This document shows positions 35,320-44,470 of a stretch of DNA of 64,000 nucleotides, piece by piece. Position numbers and translations under genes: made by a program. Numbering within the stretch: position 1 is the stretch's first letter; the number at the start of each line of letters is the position of its first letter. Source of the DNA: CAIQJJ01 sp049325275 (GTDB taxonomy: Bacteria; Chloroflexota; Anaerolineae; Anaerolineales; UBA4823); NCBI GenBank assembly GCA_049325275.1, contig JBMOLU010000031.1:1-64000 (forward strand), given 5' to 3'. Under the pieces are notes generated by a model. The model was not told the origin of the DNA. It worked only from the letters and a program-made list of their open reading frames with translations, and did no database searches.

Positions 35320-36027
35320 TCACATATCACCATCCAGAAAAGGTTGCAAGGCCTTCATTAAATCTTCGGCGCTTTTGATGCCGAAATCGAGCGGGTGGAT
35401 TTCACCGTGCTGGTCGATGATGAACATCGGTGTAGACGGCGGGTTGAGGAATTGATCTCCTAGCGCCTTGCTGATTTCCCGCGAGAGTTCTGCCGGGGCT
35501 ACGGCGTAGCGCCAGTGGAAGCCATTGCTTTCGATATAGGCCTTCAGGCTTTCGTTGTCTTCGTTGGGATCGATATCCAGCCCCAGGCTGACGAAATCCA
35601 TGCGCTCTCCCATCTGTTCGTGCAACGCCAGCACCTGCTGCTGCTGTTTGCGGCAGTTGCTGCACCATTGCGCCAGGGTTTCCACCAGCACCACTTTTCC
35701 TTTGAAATCGTTGATCGTAAAGGTTTCTCCACTGGCGGCATTGGTGAGCGTGATGTCGAACCACCCCGGGGCCGTCATACCATCATCGGCCATGGCGTCG
35801 TCCTCCTTCTCATCCATCATGGTGTCTGGTGTGGTGGTTGCATCCATCATGGCGTCGTCCTGCTTCTCTTCCATCACGCCTGTGTCTTTTTTCTCCATCA
35901 TGACATCTGCCCTTGCCGTTGGCTCCTTCGCCATCACGACTTCCTGAGTCGGTGTGGCCCGGCCGCAGGCAGCAATAACGAACGTCATAGCCAGCGCAAT
36001 TAAGGATAGGGTTTTTCGGTTTTGCAT
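35320..36027 (-). CDS. TlpA-like thioredoxin-fold lipoprotein with Met/Asp-rich linker
   Basis: This 235-residue lipoprotein has lipobox VIAAC. Residues about 32-88 are an unusual Met-, Asp- and Lys-rich linker with repeated MMEKKD, DAMMD and DTMMDEKEDD-like pieces. The C-terminal TlpA-type thioredoxin fold (about 92-230) has active-site WCSNC in ETLAQWCSNCRKQ and the cis-Pro region NPPSTPMFII. It should reduce or thiol-exchange on exported proteins, for instance in cytochrome c or metallo-centre assembly, using electrons from CcdA downstream. The Met-rich linker could bind Cu(I) or be oxidised, but no data support that. GGAGG lies 5 nt before ATG 36027. It is divergent from the OmpR/HK pair. 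Confidence 0.9.
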   Translation of the reverse strand: MQNRKTLSLIALAMTFVIAACGRATPTQEVVMAKEPTARADVMMEKKDTGVMEEKQDDAMMDATTTPDTMMDEKEDDAMADDGMTAPGWFDITLTNAASGETFTINDFKGKVVLVETLAQWCSNCRKQQQQVLALHEQMGERMDFVSLGLDIDPNEDNESLKAYIESNGFHWRYAVAPAELSREISKALGDQFLNPPSTPMFIIDQHGEIHPLDFGIKSAEDLMKALQPFLDGDM

Positions 36028-36202
36028 GGTATCCTCCATATTGAAAATCGGAATTGATTTTGAACTTTTCCAATCTTAGCAAGCGGTTCTTACAGAAATG
36101 GTGTTGAATCCTTACGAGAGCCTGAATGGCTGCGCATGTTGCGTAAGAAATCTGTAATCTTTTCTTCTCACCTGCTTAATGCACAAGATGTATCGTATGG
36201 CT

Positions 36203-36901
36203 ATGAACGATTTCCACATACTCGTTGTCGAAGATGAACCTAGCCTGGCTGAAATCGTCTGCCTGTACCTGAAACGTGCGGGCTACGAAGTGACGGCGCT
36301 GGACGACGGCCGTGCAGCAGTCGATTGGATGGCGCGGCAAATGCCCGGTCTGGTGATTCTCGACATTATGCTCCCCGGTATGGATGGCTTTGCGATCACG
36401 CGCTGGATTCGCGACCGCGGCGACGTGCCGATCATCATGCTTACTTCGCGGCGTGAAGAATCCGACCGCATTGCCGGCCTTGAGATGGGAGCCGATGATT
36501 ACGTGCTCAAGCCTTTCAGCCCCCAGGAATTGGTCAGCCGGGTGCGTGCGGTCCTGCGACGAACGCACGCTGCGGTGCTTTCCGCTGGTGGTGAGAAAGC
36601 GCTGGATTTTGGCGCCGGTGCCTTGCGCATCGAACCGCAGACTCGCCTGGTGAAGGTCAACGGCCAGGAAGTTTCGTTGACGGCCAAGGAATTCGACATG
36701 CTTTACCACCTGGCCTCTCACCCACGCCAGGTGTTCAGCCGCGATCACTTGCTCGAAGCGATCTGGGGGGTGTCGGAGTATATCGACCCCGGTACGGTCA
36801 CCGTGCACATTCGCCGCCTGCGTGAAAAAATCGAGGCGGACCCTGCAAAACCCGCCCACTTACAAACCGTATGGGGGGTGGGGTACAGGTTCGAGCCGTG
36901 A
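36203..36901 (+). CDS. OmpR-family response regulator
   Basis: This 232-residue regulator has a receiver domain (about 4-118) with VVEDE, phosphoacceptor Asp54 in VILDIMLPGMDGF, Thr in IIMLTSR and Lys in YVLKPFSPQEL. The C-terminal winged helix (about 130-230) has LTAKEFDMLYHLASHPRQVFSR and VTVHIRRLREKIE. ATG codons at 36179, 36188, 36197 and 36203 are in frame; 36203 gives the usual short lead before ILVVEDE, but the choice is uncertain. The kinase gene overlaps its stop by one base. The divergent TlpA-like gene across 151 bp may be a target. Confidence 0.92.
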   Translation: MNDFHILVVEDEPSLAEIVCLYLKRAGYEVTALDDGRAAVDWMARQMPGLVILDIMLPGMDGFAITRWIRDRGDVPIIMLTSRREESDRIAGLEMGADDYVLKPFSPQELVSRVRAVLRRTHAAVLSAGGEKALDFGAGALRIEPQTRLVKVNGQEVSLTAKEFDMLYHLASHPRQVFSRDHLLEAIWGVSEYIDPGTVTVHIRRLREKIEADPAKPAHLQTVWGVGYRFEP

Positions 36902-38133
36902 TGAATCGCCGCGCTTTCCTGCGTTACGTTTTCTCGATTTCGGCCATCTTGGGCCTTTCGTTGGCGTTGTTTTACGCCCTGCTGCATCCGCCAATGAGCG
37001 ATCTGGGCCTGATGGCGCAGTTCCTTGCTGTCACAGCAATTGTTTCTGCTGGGGCCGGTTATGTGGCTTACCGCATGGGGTGGATGGAACGCTCGCCATC
37101 CTTGCGGCTGACATTGATGGCGATCTACGCCCTGGCCAGCATCCTGGCTTTCTTTAACGTGTGGATTACCGCATACTTGATGTTTGCCAGCCAACACGAT
37201 CTCATGCTGGCCACGGTTTTACTACTCTTTGCGGGGGGGATTGCCATGGTGCTGGGTTATTTCCTTTCCAGTGCAATCGCCGACCGCCTGGCTACGCTCG
37301 AGAAAGCTGCCCGCCGCATCCAGGGCGGCGATCTGGGGGCGCGCGCTGCGGTGCGCGGCAACGACGAACTCTCGGCGCTGACACTTACCTTCAATCAAAT
37401 GGCAGAACGTCTGCAAGAAGCCGACCAAAAGCAGCGTGAACTGGATGCCTTGCGCCGTGAACTGGTGGCATGGTCGGGTCACGACCTGCAAACCCCCCTG
37501 GCCTCGATGCGCGCTATCATCGAAGCCCTTGCCGACGGCGTGGTGGATGAGCCGGCCACCGTGCAGCGCTACCTGCAAACTGCCCGCCGCGATGTGCAAA
37601 ACCTTTCCTTGTTGATGGATGACCTCTTCCAGATGGCGCAGTTGGATACGGGCGGCATGCCGTTGCAGTGCGAACGGGCCTCGCTGGGCGATCTGGTTTC
37701 CGATACGCTGGAGAGCTTTTCTGCACTGGCCGGGCGACAGGGTGTGGCTTTGAGCGGCTCCGTCGTTTTGGATGTCGATGAGGTTTCGATCGATGTGCAG
37801 CGTATTGGGCGGGTTTTGAACAATCTGATCGGCAATGCCCTGCGCCATACGCCCGCGGGTGGTTCCGTTACCGTACGGGCTGTCTCTGCGGACGGGGCTG
37901 TGTGCATAGAAGTTCAAGACACCGGCGAAGGGATTCGCCCCGAAAACCTTCCGTATGTTTTTGATCGTTTTTACCGTGGCGAGAAATCGCGCAGCCGTGC
38001 CACTGGTGGAGCCGGCCTCGGCCTGGCGATTGCCAAGGGGATTGTCGAAGCGCACGGGGGACAGATCGGCGTCGACAGCCAACCGGGAGCAGGCACGCGT
38101 TTCTATTTTACGCTTCCTCACCGGGCGACTTGA
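36901..38133 (+). CDS. HAMP-type sensor histidine kinase
   Basis: This 410-residue membrane kinase is the partner of the preceding OmpR regulator. It has three or four membrane segments (about 8-28, 37-57, 68-90, 98-125) and little external sequence, suggesting sensing within the membrane. A HAMP domain (about 126-178) follows with RLATLEKAARRIQGGDLGAR. The phosphoacceptor is His194 in WSGHDLQTPLASM. The ATPase domain has NLIGNALRHTPAGG, DTGEGIRPENLPYVFDRFYRG and GAGLGLAIAKGIVEAHGG. Its ATG overlaps the regulator's TGA by one base. The stop codon lies inside the -35 of the next gene's promoter. Confidence 0.93.
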   Translation: MNRRAFLRYVFSISAILGLSLALFYALLHPPMSDLGLMAQFLAVTAIVSAGAGYVAYRMGWMERSPSLRLTLMAIYALASILAFFNVWITAYLMFASQHDLMLATVLLLFAGGIAMVLGYFLSSAIADRLATLEKAARRIQGGDLGARAAVRGNDELSALTLTFNQMAERLQEADQKQRELDALRRELVAWSGHDLQTPLASMRAIIEALADGVVDEPATVQRYLQTARRDVQNLSLLMDDLFQMAQLDTGGMPLQCERASLGDLVSDTLESFSALAGRQGVALSGSVVLDVDEVSIDVQRIGRVLNNLIGNALRHTPAGGSVTVRAVSADGAVCIEVQDTGEGIRPENLPYVFDRFYRGEKSRSRATGGAGLGLAIAKGIVEAHGGQIGVDSQPGAGTRFYFTLPHRAT

Positions 38134-38158
38134 CTCTCGTCTTGAGGATGGCTACAAT
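38130..38158 (+). promoter_or_regulatory. TTGACT-17-TACAAT promoter, leaderless
   Basis: TTGACT (38130-38135), exactly 17 nt spacer and TACAAT (38153-38158). The ATG at 38165 comes 6 nt after the -10, so transcription should begin at the start codon. The -35 overlaps the stop codon of the preceding kinase gene. This is the clearest of the leaderless-type promoters here. Confidence 0.7.
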
Positions 38159-38164
38159 GGCTGT

Positions 38165-39022
38165 ATGAAATTTACGTTCAAAACCAGGCCGTTACCCTAT
38201 TATCTTGCACTGACGCTGCGTATTGGCTTGCTGTATACGGTTTTATATATCCTCCTGGTTTTGTTGTTGGCGCCGTTGGGAGAAACGGCGCTCGGAATCT
38301 TATCGAGTTTGGTCCCCGTGCTGGTTGGTGGGGCGGCTTTTTATTTTGCCCTGCTTGCCTGGCGGGTAAGCCACCCTTCGCAGAAGCGTGCCTGGCAGTG
38401 GTTGATGGTTGGTATTGCGATGTGGTGGGTGGCAGAAGTGATCTGGGCGATAGCCATGCATTGGGACATTCGGGATATCCTTGCGTGGCTGGCCGATTTC
38501 TGCTGGATGGGCGGCTATCTTCCCATTGGCCTGTCTTGTATCTTCTTCCTGCGTGCCAATCGTTTTGAGTTAACACCCTTTAAAGAAGTTGTGGCAGTCG
38601 TTGGCGGTGGCCTGTTGCCGATGCTCGTTTTTGTGGGTTTTGTTTATCCGTGCAGTGGTGCAGCACGTTTCGAGTTGCCCGTTCATCTCGTGTGGAGTGC
38701 CTTGTATCCGGCTTTCGATATCCTCATCGCCACCGGTGGTTTACTGTGCCTGATGGTTTCAGGCCCGAAACCGTGGCGCCGACCCTGGTTTTTGATCGGC
38801 GCGGCACTGGTAACGTTCGCTTATACCGATCTGTGGTACTGGTTGCTGGAATTTTTCGGCATCAACGAGGTTAGCGCGGCCAGCATCGTCCGCGTGGACA
38901 TCCCTTACGGCCTCGCTTACGTCATCCTGGCGGTTGGTTGCTGCCAGGTGGTGGCCGACGAGCGTGCTGCCAAGACGCGTCCCGTATCCGATCTGCGCCG
39001 CCCGCCCAACCTCAATCCTTAA
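38165..39022 (+). CDS. Polytopic membrane protein, unknown function
   Basis: This 285-residue protein has about seven or eight hydrophobic helices from residue 10 to about 268 and a short basic cytoplasmic tail (AAKTRPVSDLRRPP). Small motifs include EVIWAIAMHWDIRD and LADFCWMGGYLP in helices 4-5, and FAYTDLWYWLLEFFG near helix 7. It has the layout of the membrane sensor part of some signalling proteins but lacks any output domain. I do not recognise a family. ATG 38165 is fixed by the strong leaderless promoter. The next gene starts within 12 nt of its stop, so they are probably co-expressed. Confidence 0.78.
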   Translation: MKFTFKTRPLPYYLALTLRIGLLYTVLYILLVLLLAPLGETALGILSSLVPVLVGGAAFYFALLAWRVSHPSQKRAWQWLMVGIAMWWVAEVIWAIAMHWDIRDILAWLADFCWMGGYLPIGLSCIFFLRANRFELTPFKEVVAVVGGGLLPMLVFVGFVYPCSGAARFELPVHLVWSALYPAFDILIATGGLLCLMVSGPKPWRRPWFLIGAALVTFAYTDLWYWLLEFFGINEVSAASIVRVDIPYGLAYVILAVGCCQVVADERAAKTRPVSDLRRPPNLNP

Positions 39023-39033
39023 CGGTAGCGATT

Positions 39034-40737
39034 TTGTTTCTTCCCACCACCCCTCAAGAATTGCAGTCCCTCGGCTGGGATGCGCTCGACGTGATCCTCG
39101 TTACCGGGGACAGTTACGTGGACAGCCCCTACATCGGCGTAGCCGTAATTGGAAAGGTGCTGCTCGCAGCCGGCTATCGCGTGGGCATCATCGCCCAACC
39201 CGACGTTTCCGCTGGGGCCGATATCTGCCGGCTGGGCGAGCCGCGCCTGTTTTGGGGAGTCAGCGGTGGCAGCGTGGATAGTATGGTGGCCAACTACACG
39301 GCCACGCGCAAGAAACGGAAACAGGACGACTACACGCCCGGCGGCGTTAACAACCGGCGCCCAGACCGGGCCGTGATCGTGTACGCCAACCTGATCCGGC
39401 GTTACTTCAAGAATACCGCGCCGATCGTACTGGGCGGCATCGAGGCCAGTTTACGGCGTGTCGCTCACTACGATTATTGGGATAACAAAATCCGCGGCGC
39501 TATCCTTTTCGATGCCAAGGCCGATTACCTGATTTACGGTATGGCGGAGAAAACGGTCTTGCAGTTGGCGGCGGCCTTGCAGGCCGGTGAAGACCCGCGT
39601 TCTCTGCGCGGTCTGTGTACGATCGCCAAAGATGCGCCCGACGGCTACTTGCGCCTGCCCTCGCTCGCAGAAGTCCGCGCCGACAAGCGCGCCTTCATCG
39701 AGATGTTTCACACGTTCTATCACAACAACGATCCGCTGACTGCCAAAGGCCTGGCCCAGCCCCACGGCGATCGCTGCCTGGTGCAGAATCCGCCGGCCGT
39801 TTACGAGACCCAGGCCGAGTTGGATGCTATCTACGCCCTCGATTACGAACGCGCCCAGCACCCGTTCTGCGAGGCCCAAGGAAAAGTGCGTGCCCTCGAT
39901 ACGATCAAGTTTTCCATTTCCACGCATCGCGGTTGCTACGGCGAATGTAACTTTTGTGCCATTGCCGTTCACGAAGGACGCACCGTTCGCTGGCGCAGCC
40001 AGGAATCGATCGTGGCCGAGGCGAGGCAACTCACCTATACATTCGGTTTCAAAGGCATTATTCAAGATGTTGGCGGGCCAACGGCCAATATGTATGCCTA
40101 CGAGTGCGACAAAAAGCTGCGCCGTGGTGTCTGTGAAAACAAACGCTGCACCTTTCCGGGGGTTTGCCCGCTCGTCAAGCCCAATCACCAGGCGCAGATC
40201 GATCTGCTGCGCAAAATCCGCTGCATCCCCGGGGTGCGCAAGGTCTTTGTGGCCTCCGGAGTCCGCTACGATTTGCTGCTCGAAGATGGCGCCGCTGGAA
40301 ACGCCTATCTCAAGGAACTGGTCCAACACCACGTTTCCGGACAGATGAAAGTCGCCCCCGAACACGTCGATCCCCGGGTACTGGGTTTGATGGGAAAGCC
40401 GGGTGCTGACTTGCTGCTCGAATTCAAGCGCCGTTTTGAGAAGTTAACGCGAGAAGCCGGCAAGCCGCAATTCCTCACCTATTACCTGATCGCTGCTCAC
40501 CCCGGTTGCAGCGAGGTGGATATGCAAAAAGTGCAGCGCTTTGCTGCCCAGAAGCTCAAAATTCACCCCGAACAGGTGCAGGTTTTCACGCCTACGCCGT
40601 CTACGTATTCCACGTTGATGTATTACACGGAAATGGATCCCTTCACGCTTGAGCCGTTGTTTGTCGAAAAGGACCTGGTGAAGAAGGCGCGTCAAAAGGA
40701 TGCGGTAACCGGCAAACAAAAAGGCGCGGGCAATTGA
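39034..40737 (+). CDS. YgiQ-family radical SAM protein
   Basis: This 567-residue protein matches YgiQ-type radical SAM proteins (UPF0313): FLPTTPQELQSLGWDALDVI, VTGDSYVDSPYIG, and the cluster-binding CYGECNFC (CxxxCxxC) in STHRGCYGEC. Extra cysteines follow in GVCENKRCTFPGVCP. The C-terminal TYYLIAAHPGCSEVDM and VQVFTPTPSTYSTLMYYTE are typical. The reaction of this family is not established. The start is uncertain: TTG 39034 avoids overlap and fits the family; the frame is open back to a TTG at 38938. It follows the membrane protein gene closely. A strong terminator ends the unit. Confidence 0.9.
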   Translation: MFLPTTPQELQSLGWDALDVILVTGDSYVDSPYIGVAVIGKVLLAAGYRVGIIAQPDVSAGADICRLGEPRLFWGVSGGSVDSMVANYTATRKKRKQDDYTPGGVNNRRPDRAVIVYANLIRRYFKNTAPIVLGGIEASLRRVAHYDYWDNKIRGAILFDAKADYLIYGMAEKTVLQLAAALQAGEDPRSLRGLCTIAKDAPDGYLRLPSLAEVRADKRAFIEMFHTFYHNNDPLTAKGLAQPHGDRCLVQNPPAVYETQAELDAIYALDYERAQHPFCEAQGKVRALDTIKFSISTHRGCYGECNFCAIAVHEGRTVRWRSQESIVAEARQLTYTFGFKGIIQDVGGPTANMYAYECDKKLRRGVCENKRCTFPGVCPLVKPNHQAQIDLLRKIRCIPGVRKVFVASGVRYDLLLEDGAAGNAYLKELVQHHVSGQMKVAPEHVDPRVLGLMGKPGADLLLEFKRRFEKLTREAGKPQFLTYYLIAAHPGCSEVDMQKVQRFAAQKLKIHPEQVQVFTPTPSTYSTLMYYTEMDPFTLEPLFVEKDLVKKARQKDAVTGKQKGAGN

Positions 40738-40797
40738 CACCTGTGCCGGTGGCGGGGCATTTATCCCCCGCAGGTCCAACGGCCGCAGCGGACGCCA

Positions 40798-40842
40798 AAA
40801 GCGGGTGTGGGCAAAGCGAAACGCTTTGCTTACACCCGCTTT
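40798..40842. terminator. Bidirectional terminator hairpin
   Basis: Arms 40798-40818 and 40822-40842 form a 21-bp stem with two G-U pairs and an AAA loop. It lies between the convergent YgiQ and lipoprotein genes and has A/T-rich ends on both strands. Confidence 0.85.
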
Positions 40843-40861
40843 ATGTGCTTTGTGCAGTCGA

Positions 40862-41854
40862 TTATTTCAGTATCCAGTAATTCAACGTATCGGTCACCAC
40901 GGTGAAGTTGTCCGTTTTCTTGCCGCCCACCATAATCCCGGCGTAAATTTTGTCGAAGCGGTCGTTGGTGACCTGATAGATCAGGTTGCCGTTGGCGTAC
41001 AGGTAAAACTTGTTGATATCCACCATGATGCCGATGCGATTGGTGCGGTTGGCTCCCGGCCGGATGTATTCGCTCTTCGTCCAGGATGCCAGCGAAGTGA
41101 CTTTTTCGTTGACGCCATCCCAGATCCAGAAGGAGAATTTCCCATCGCAAGAGAAATCGTACATATAGCCGCGGTTAGGCCGCTTCGTGGGCGAAATAAT
41201 GATGCCGTAGCGGTCCAGTTCGGCACAGATTTGCGGTGTATAGTCAACTTCAAGATAAAACTTGCTGTCCAGTTCGAGCGGCATGAGCGCCCAACCCAAC
41301 TCGAAGTTCGGTTCGAAAGCGGTCATATACAACTTGCCGTCTTCTTTCGCCTGGAAGCGCACGCGCTCGTCTTCGTACGCGTACCAGTTGTAAGGGCCTG
41401 GATCGCTAAAGTTTTCGACCACGCTGGGCTCACCTAGCCGGGAGCGGATATCGGACGGGGAAAAGGTGGCGGTAGGGATAGGCGTTTTGGTCGGTGAAGG
41501 CGTGACGGTGGGTGTGGGTTGGGGGGTATCGCTGGCCTGTGGCGCGTTGGTTGGGGCCGTCGTCTGCGTAGGCGCTTTGGTTGGGGGCTGGCCGGTCGCC
41601 GTAAAAGCGGCCGGTTGGGCACCTTCGTCTGTGCCTGGGGCATTTCCCTGGGCATTTTCCGGCGTGGGAGTGAGATTTTGTGCGTCGGGGGTCAAATTTG
41701 CAATGACCGTGCCGGCCGCTTCTGTGTAGTCGGCCGGTTGGAGTGTGGCAGCTTCCGAACCGATGGGCGTAGGCGCCCCCGCGGTAAATTCGCAGGCCGA
41801 GGCCAAAGCAGCGGTGAGCAGGCAGATCAAAGCAAAAAGAATTTTACGAGTCAT
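40862..41854 (-). CDS. Lipoprotein with Thr/Pro linker and jelly-roll-like domain
   Basis: This 330-residue protein starts with a lipoprotein signal (lipobox LASAC). A long low-complexity linker of Thr, Pro, Ala and Gln follows (about 25-130). The C-terminal part (about 140-330) is beta-rich: VVENFSDPGPYNWYAYEDE, RYGIIISPTKRPNRGYMYDFSCDGKFSFWIWDG-like segments, RTNRIGIMVD, FYLYANGNLIYQV and YAGIMVGG. This is the pattern of concanavalin/LamG-like domains of the 3-keto-disaccharide hydrolase or DUF1080 kind. No catalytic residues can be named; it may bind glycan at the cell surface. GGAG precedes ATG 41854. Downstream is the shared terminator. Confidence 0.8.
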   Translation of the reverse strand: MTRKILFALICLLTAALASACEFTAGAPTPIGSEAATLQPADYTEAAGTVIANLTPDAQNLTPTPENAQGNAPGTDEGAQPAAFTATGQPPTKAPTQTTAPTNAPQASDTPQPTPTVTPSPTKTPIPTATFSPSDIRSRLGEPSVVENFSDPGPYNWYAYEDERVRFQAKEDGKLYMTAFEPNFELGWALMPLELDSKFYLEVDYTPQICAELDRYGIIISPTKRPNRGYMYDFSCDGKFSFWIWDGVNEKVTSLASWTKSEYIRPGANRTNRIGIMVDINKFYLYANGNLIYQVTNDRFDKIYAGIMVGGKKTDNFTVVTDTLNYWILK

Positions 41855-41994
41855 GCGGAGTTTCTCCTTTTCCTCAATTAATCACGGGTCTTCCAGGTTG
41901 CACGTGACAAGTAAACACGTTGGGAAACTGTAAGCCTGCTTCACGCGCTCGCAATCCCCAAACGGCCTCCTTTCACAGCGAAGCCGGGATCTCC

Positions 41995-44196
41995 TTAATT
42001 ATCTTCAAACACCAGACGGCGGCGGAAGATTTCCTTGGGCGAATTGGCCTGTTTCGGCCCAATGATGGGCACTTGAAAGCCAAAGGCACTGCCCTTCCCT
42101 TCCGAGCTTTCTGCCCACACTTCACCGGCATGCACGGCCACGATATGCCGCACCAGGGCCAGTCCCAATCCAAGGCCTTCCAGCCCACGTTTGAGTGGAT
42201 CGGCCATTTGTTTGAACTCATACCACATTTCGGTCAGCCGGTCGGCGGGAACGCCCTTTCCATTGTCTTTCACATCCACGCAGATGGTGTGTGCGGTGGC
42301 CCAACACGTGATCCATACATTCCCACCGGCATCGGTGAACTTGACAGCGTTGTGTACGAGTTGGTAGACAGCGTTGGCGAGCAGGCGTTTGTCGGCCATC
42401 ACAGGCGGCAATTCGCCGATTACGTCCAGCTTCATCTGGATTTCTTTTTTCTTTGCACTGGCCATCAGAGGCGGCAGAACTCCTTGCAGCAGTTGATCCA
42501 TTTTGATCAACTCGAGCGTTGGGTCCACCTGGTTGTTGAGGAAAGACGCCATCATCACCAGGTTTTCGACCATCAAAGAAGCCAGTTGAACGCTGTTTTT
42601 TAACTCGTTATATTGTTCCACCTGTCCGGGACGGAAACCTTCCATGCCATAGCGCTCGAAAATCTGCAATGAAAACCCTACATTGGAAAGTGGTGTGCGC
42701 ATTTCATGCGAAACGACTCCAATGAAAGAAGTTTTCAATTCGTCGATTTCTTTCAAGTCTTTGTTGGCGCGTTCTAACTGGATGAAGGCCTGCTTCAGGT
42801 TTGTGTTGGCTTCTTCCAGGTCGGCAACCAGGCGGGCATTTTCCAAGGCGACCACCGTTTGTTCGGCCAGTGTAGTCAGGAGCAGCAAATCCTGCGTGTT
42901 ATACTGGCTGTTGCCCGGCTTTGTGCCTAGAGCCAGCAACCCAAGCCAACGCGCTGGCCCGCAAATGGGGATATAGACGTCGATGTCCAGGTCGGCCAGC
43001 CATAACTGCTCTTCTGTCGCCATATCTTTGAATTCGGGGAGCACTTCCAGGTCGTACTGAATGACGGGTTGGTGATTCTGGATGAAGTGCCGTACCAGTG
43101 GGTTGGTGGACGGCAGCCGGCCAGAAGTGCGCGCGCGTCCACCCAGGGTCGCTACCGGGCGCAGCCAGTAGTCGGTGTGCTGTTCGGCCTGTTCCTGATC
43201 GACCAGAAAAAAGAAGCCGTGTTCGACTTCGAAAGCTTTGGCGATCAGATCAAGAGAAGTCTGGCTAAGACGCCGAATGTCCACGATGTTGGTAATTTCC
43301 AGGCTGTACTCGCGCACGACCTGGCTGGTATCGTATCCCTCGCCAAAGATGCGGTGCTGCAGGGTATGGCTGATGAAACTGAAGACCGGCCTGGCGAGCA
43401 AGAGCAAGGCTACCGTTAGGGTGAGTCCCAGGCCGAAGGTGTTCGGCAGTTTGAACAGCTCTTGGAGCACCAGATACCCGGCAATGTAAAAGCTTGCTCC
43501 CCACATGGCCAGCAGCAGGTAACTGGCCATATTCAAGCTGACCTGAAGCAGGCTTGCCTGGTGATAACTCCACAAGGCATACGTTGCCAAAACCAACCCC
43601 AGTACCCGCAGCCCGGTGCCAAGCCAGACTGCGCCCAGAAAGATCAGGCCATCGCCGATCAAGATCGTGAGCAGTGCCAGCGCCCAGTAAACGATGCGAT
43701 TTTTGTATAGCGGCTGGCGCGACTGGTTGAAAGCGATCAAGGTCAAGAACGCGATCCGTAAAGCAAATGCCAGGCCGGTGAAGGCCGTGAGCACCTGCAA
43801 CAGGATGCGGGTACTATCCAGATTGGCGGCGCCGCCGGATGTATCGCTGGGAATCCACAAGACCAGCAAAACGCCTAGCCAGATGCCACCAATACCAAGC
43901 CACCAGATGTTTTGCTGGCGGACGAGAAATTGATCGCTTAAGGCCAGGAACCACCACAACAAGAAAGCCGTGCTGTAAACAGGAAGCCAGCGCATGCCGT
44001 CGCTAAACGCCCACCACTTCAGGGTAGTCGAGGCGATCAAAAAATCGGTAAACACCCCTACCAGCGCATAGACCAGTAAATAACGAACGACCAGCTCTTG
44101 CAGCCCGTGACGGCGCACGATTAAAACGGCCGCACCCAAGTACAGAAGAGCCCAAAGGATAATGATGTAATTTAGATAGCTGCCGAGGGTCATCAT
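41995..44196 (-). CDS. Multi-helix membrane GAF sensor histidine kinase
   Basis: This 733-residue kinase has about eight N-terminal membrane helices (1-285) with little loop sequence. A GAF domain (about 310-460) has FFFLVDQEQ and LLTTLAEQTVVALENARL, then a coiled coil (about 460-485). The phosphoacceptor is His497 in VVSHEMRTPLSN. The ATPase domain (about 590-715) has LVHNAVKFTDAGG, VKDNGKGVPADRL and GLGLGLALVRHIV. The membrane part resembles seven-helix MASE/histidine-kinase sensors. It has no adjacent response regulator. It is divergent from the Ser/Thr kinase gene over 274 bp. ATG at 44196 and 44193 are both possible; no clear ribosome site. Confidence 0.88.
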   Translation of the reverse strand: MMTLGSYLNYIIILWALLYLGAAVLIVRRHGLQELVVRYLLVYALVGVFTDFLIASTTLKWWAFSDGMRWLPVYSTAFLLWWFLALSDQFLVRQQNIWWLGIGGIWLGVLLVLWIPSDTSGGAANLDSTRILLQVLTAFTGLAFALRIAFLTLIAFNQSRQPLYKNRIVYWALALLTILIGDGLIFLGAVWLGTGLRVLGLVLATYALWSYHQASLLQVSLNMASYLLLAMWGASFYIAGYLVLQELFKLPNTFGLGLTLTVALLLLARPVFSFISHTLQHRIFGEGYDTSQVVREYSLEITNIVDIRRLSQTSLDLIAKAFEVEHGFFFLVDQEQAEQHTDYWLRPVATLGGRARTSGRLPSTNPLVRHFIQNHQPVIQYDLEVLPEFKDMATEEQLWLADLDIDVYIPICGPARWLGLLALGTKPGNSQYNTQDLLLLTTLAEQTVVALENARLVADLEEANTNLKQAFIQLERANKDLKEIDELKTSFIGVVSHEMRTPLSNVGFSLQIFERYGMEGFRPGQVEQYNELKNSVQLASLMVENLVMMASFLNNQVDPTLELIKMDQLLQGVLPPLMASAKKKEIQMKLDVIGELPPVMADKRLLANAVYQLVHNAVKFTDAGGNVWITCWATAHTICVDVKDNGKGVPADRLTEMWYEFKQMADPLKRGLEGLGLGLALVRHIVAVHAGEVWAESSEGKGSAFGFQVPIIGPKQANSPKEIFRRRLVFEDN

Positions 44197-44316
44197 ATCG
44201 TTATCACTACTTATAAAGAAGTATAGCGTACTTTACGCGGAGCGCAAATGGCGCACAAGTTCTATGCCTTGCCTGAGGGAAGCCGTTTTGGGTTAATTTT
44301 ACCTGATCCTGCTTAC

Positions 44317-44345
44317 TTGCACGATTCCTTTATTGTGACTACAAT
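44317..44345 (+). promoter_or_regulatory. TTGCAC-17-TACAAT promoter for the Ser/Thr kinase
   Basis: TTGCAC (44317-44322), 17-nt spacer and TACAAT (44340-44345). The message would have a leader of about 120 nt before ATG 44471, long compared with the leaderless genes in this window. Confidence 0.65.
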
Positions 44346-44470
44346 GTATCCGACGGTAAATCTCCACAGCGAGTTTTCAATCGATAGACTCTGGTCTTCA
44401 GGTTTCCTGTGAAAAACTTTCCCGGCGAAGCGGAAGAGCCACGAGTTTCAGGCAGAATCGTGAAGGGCAT

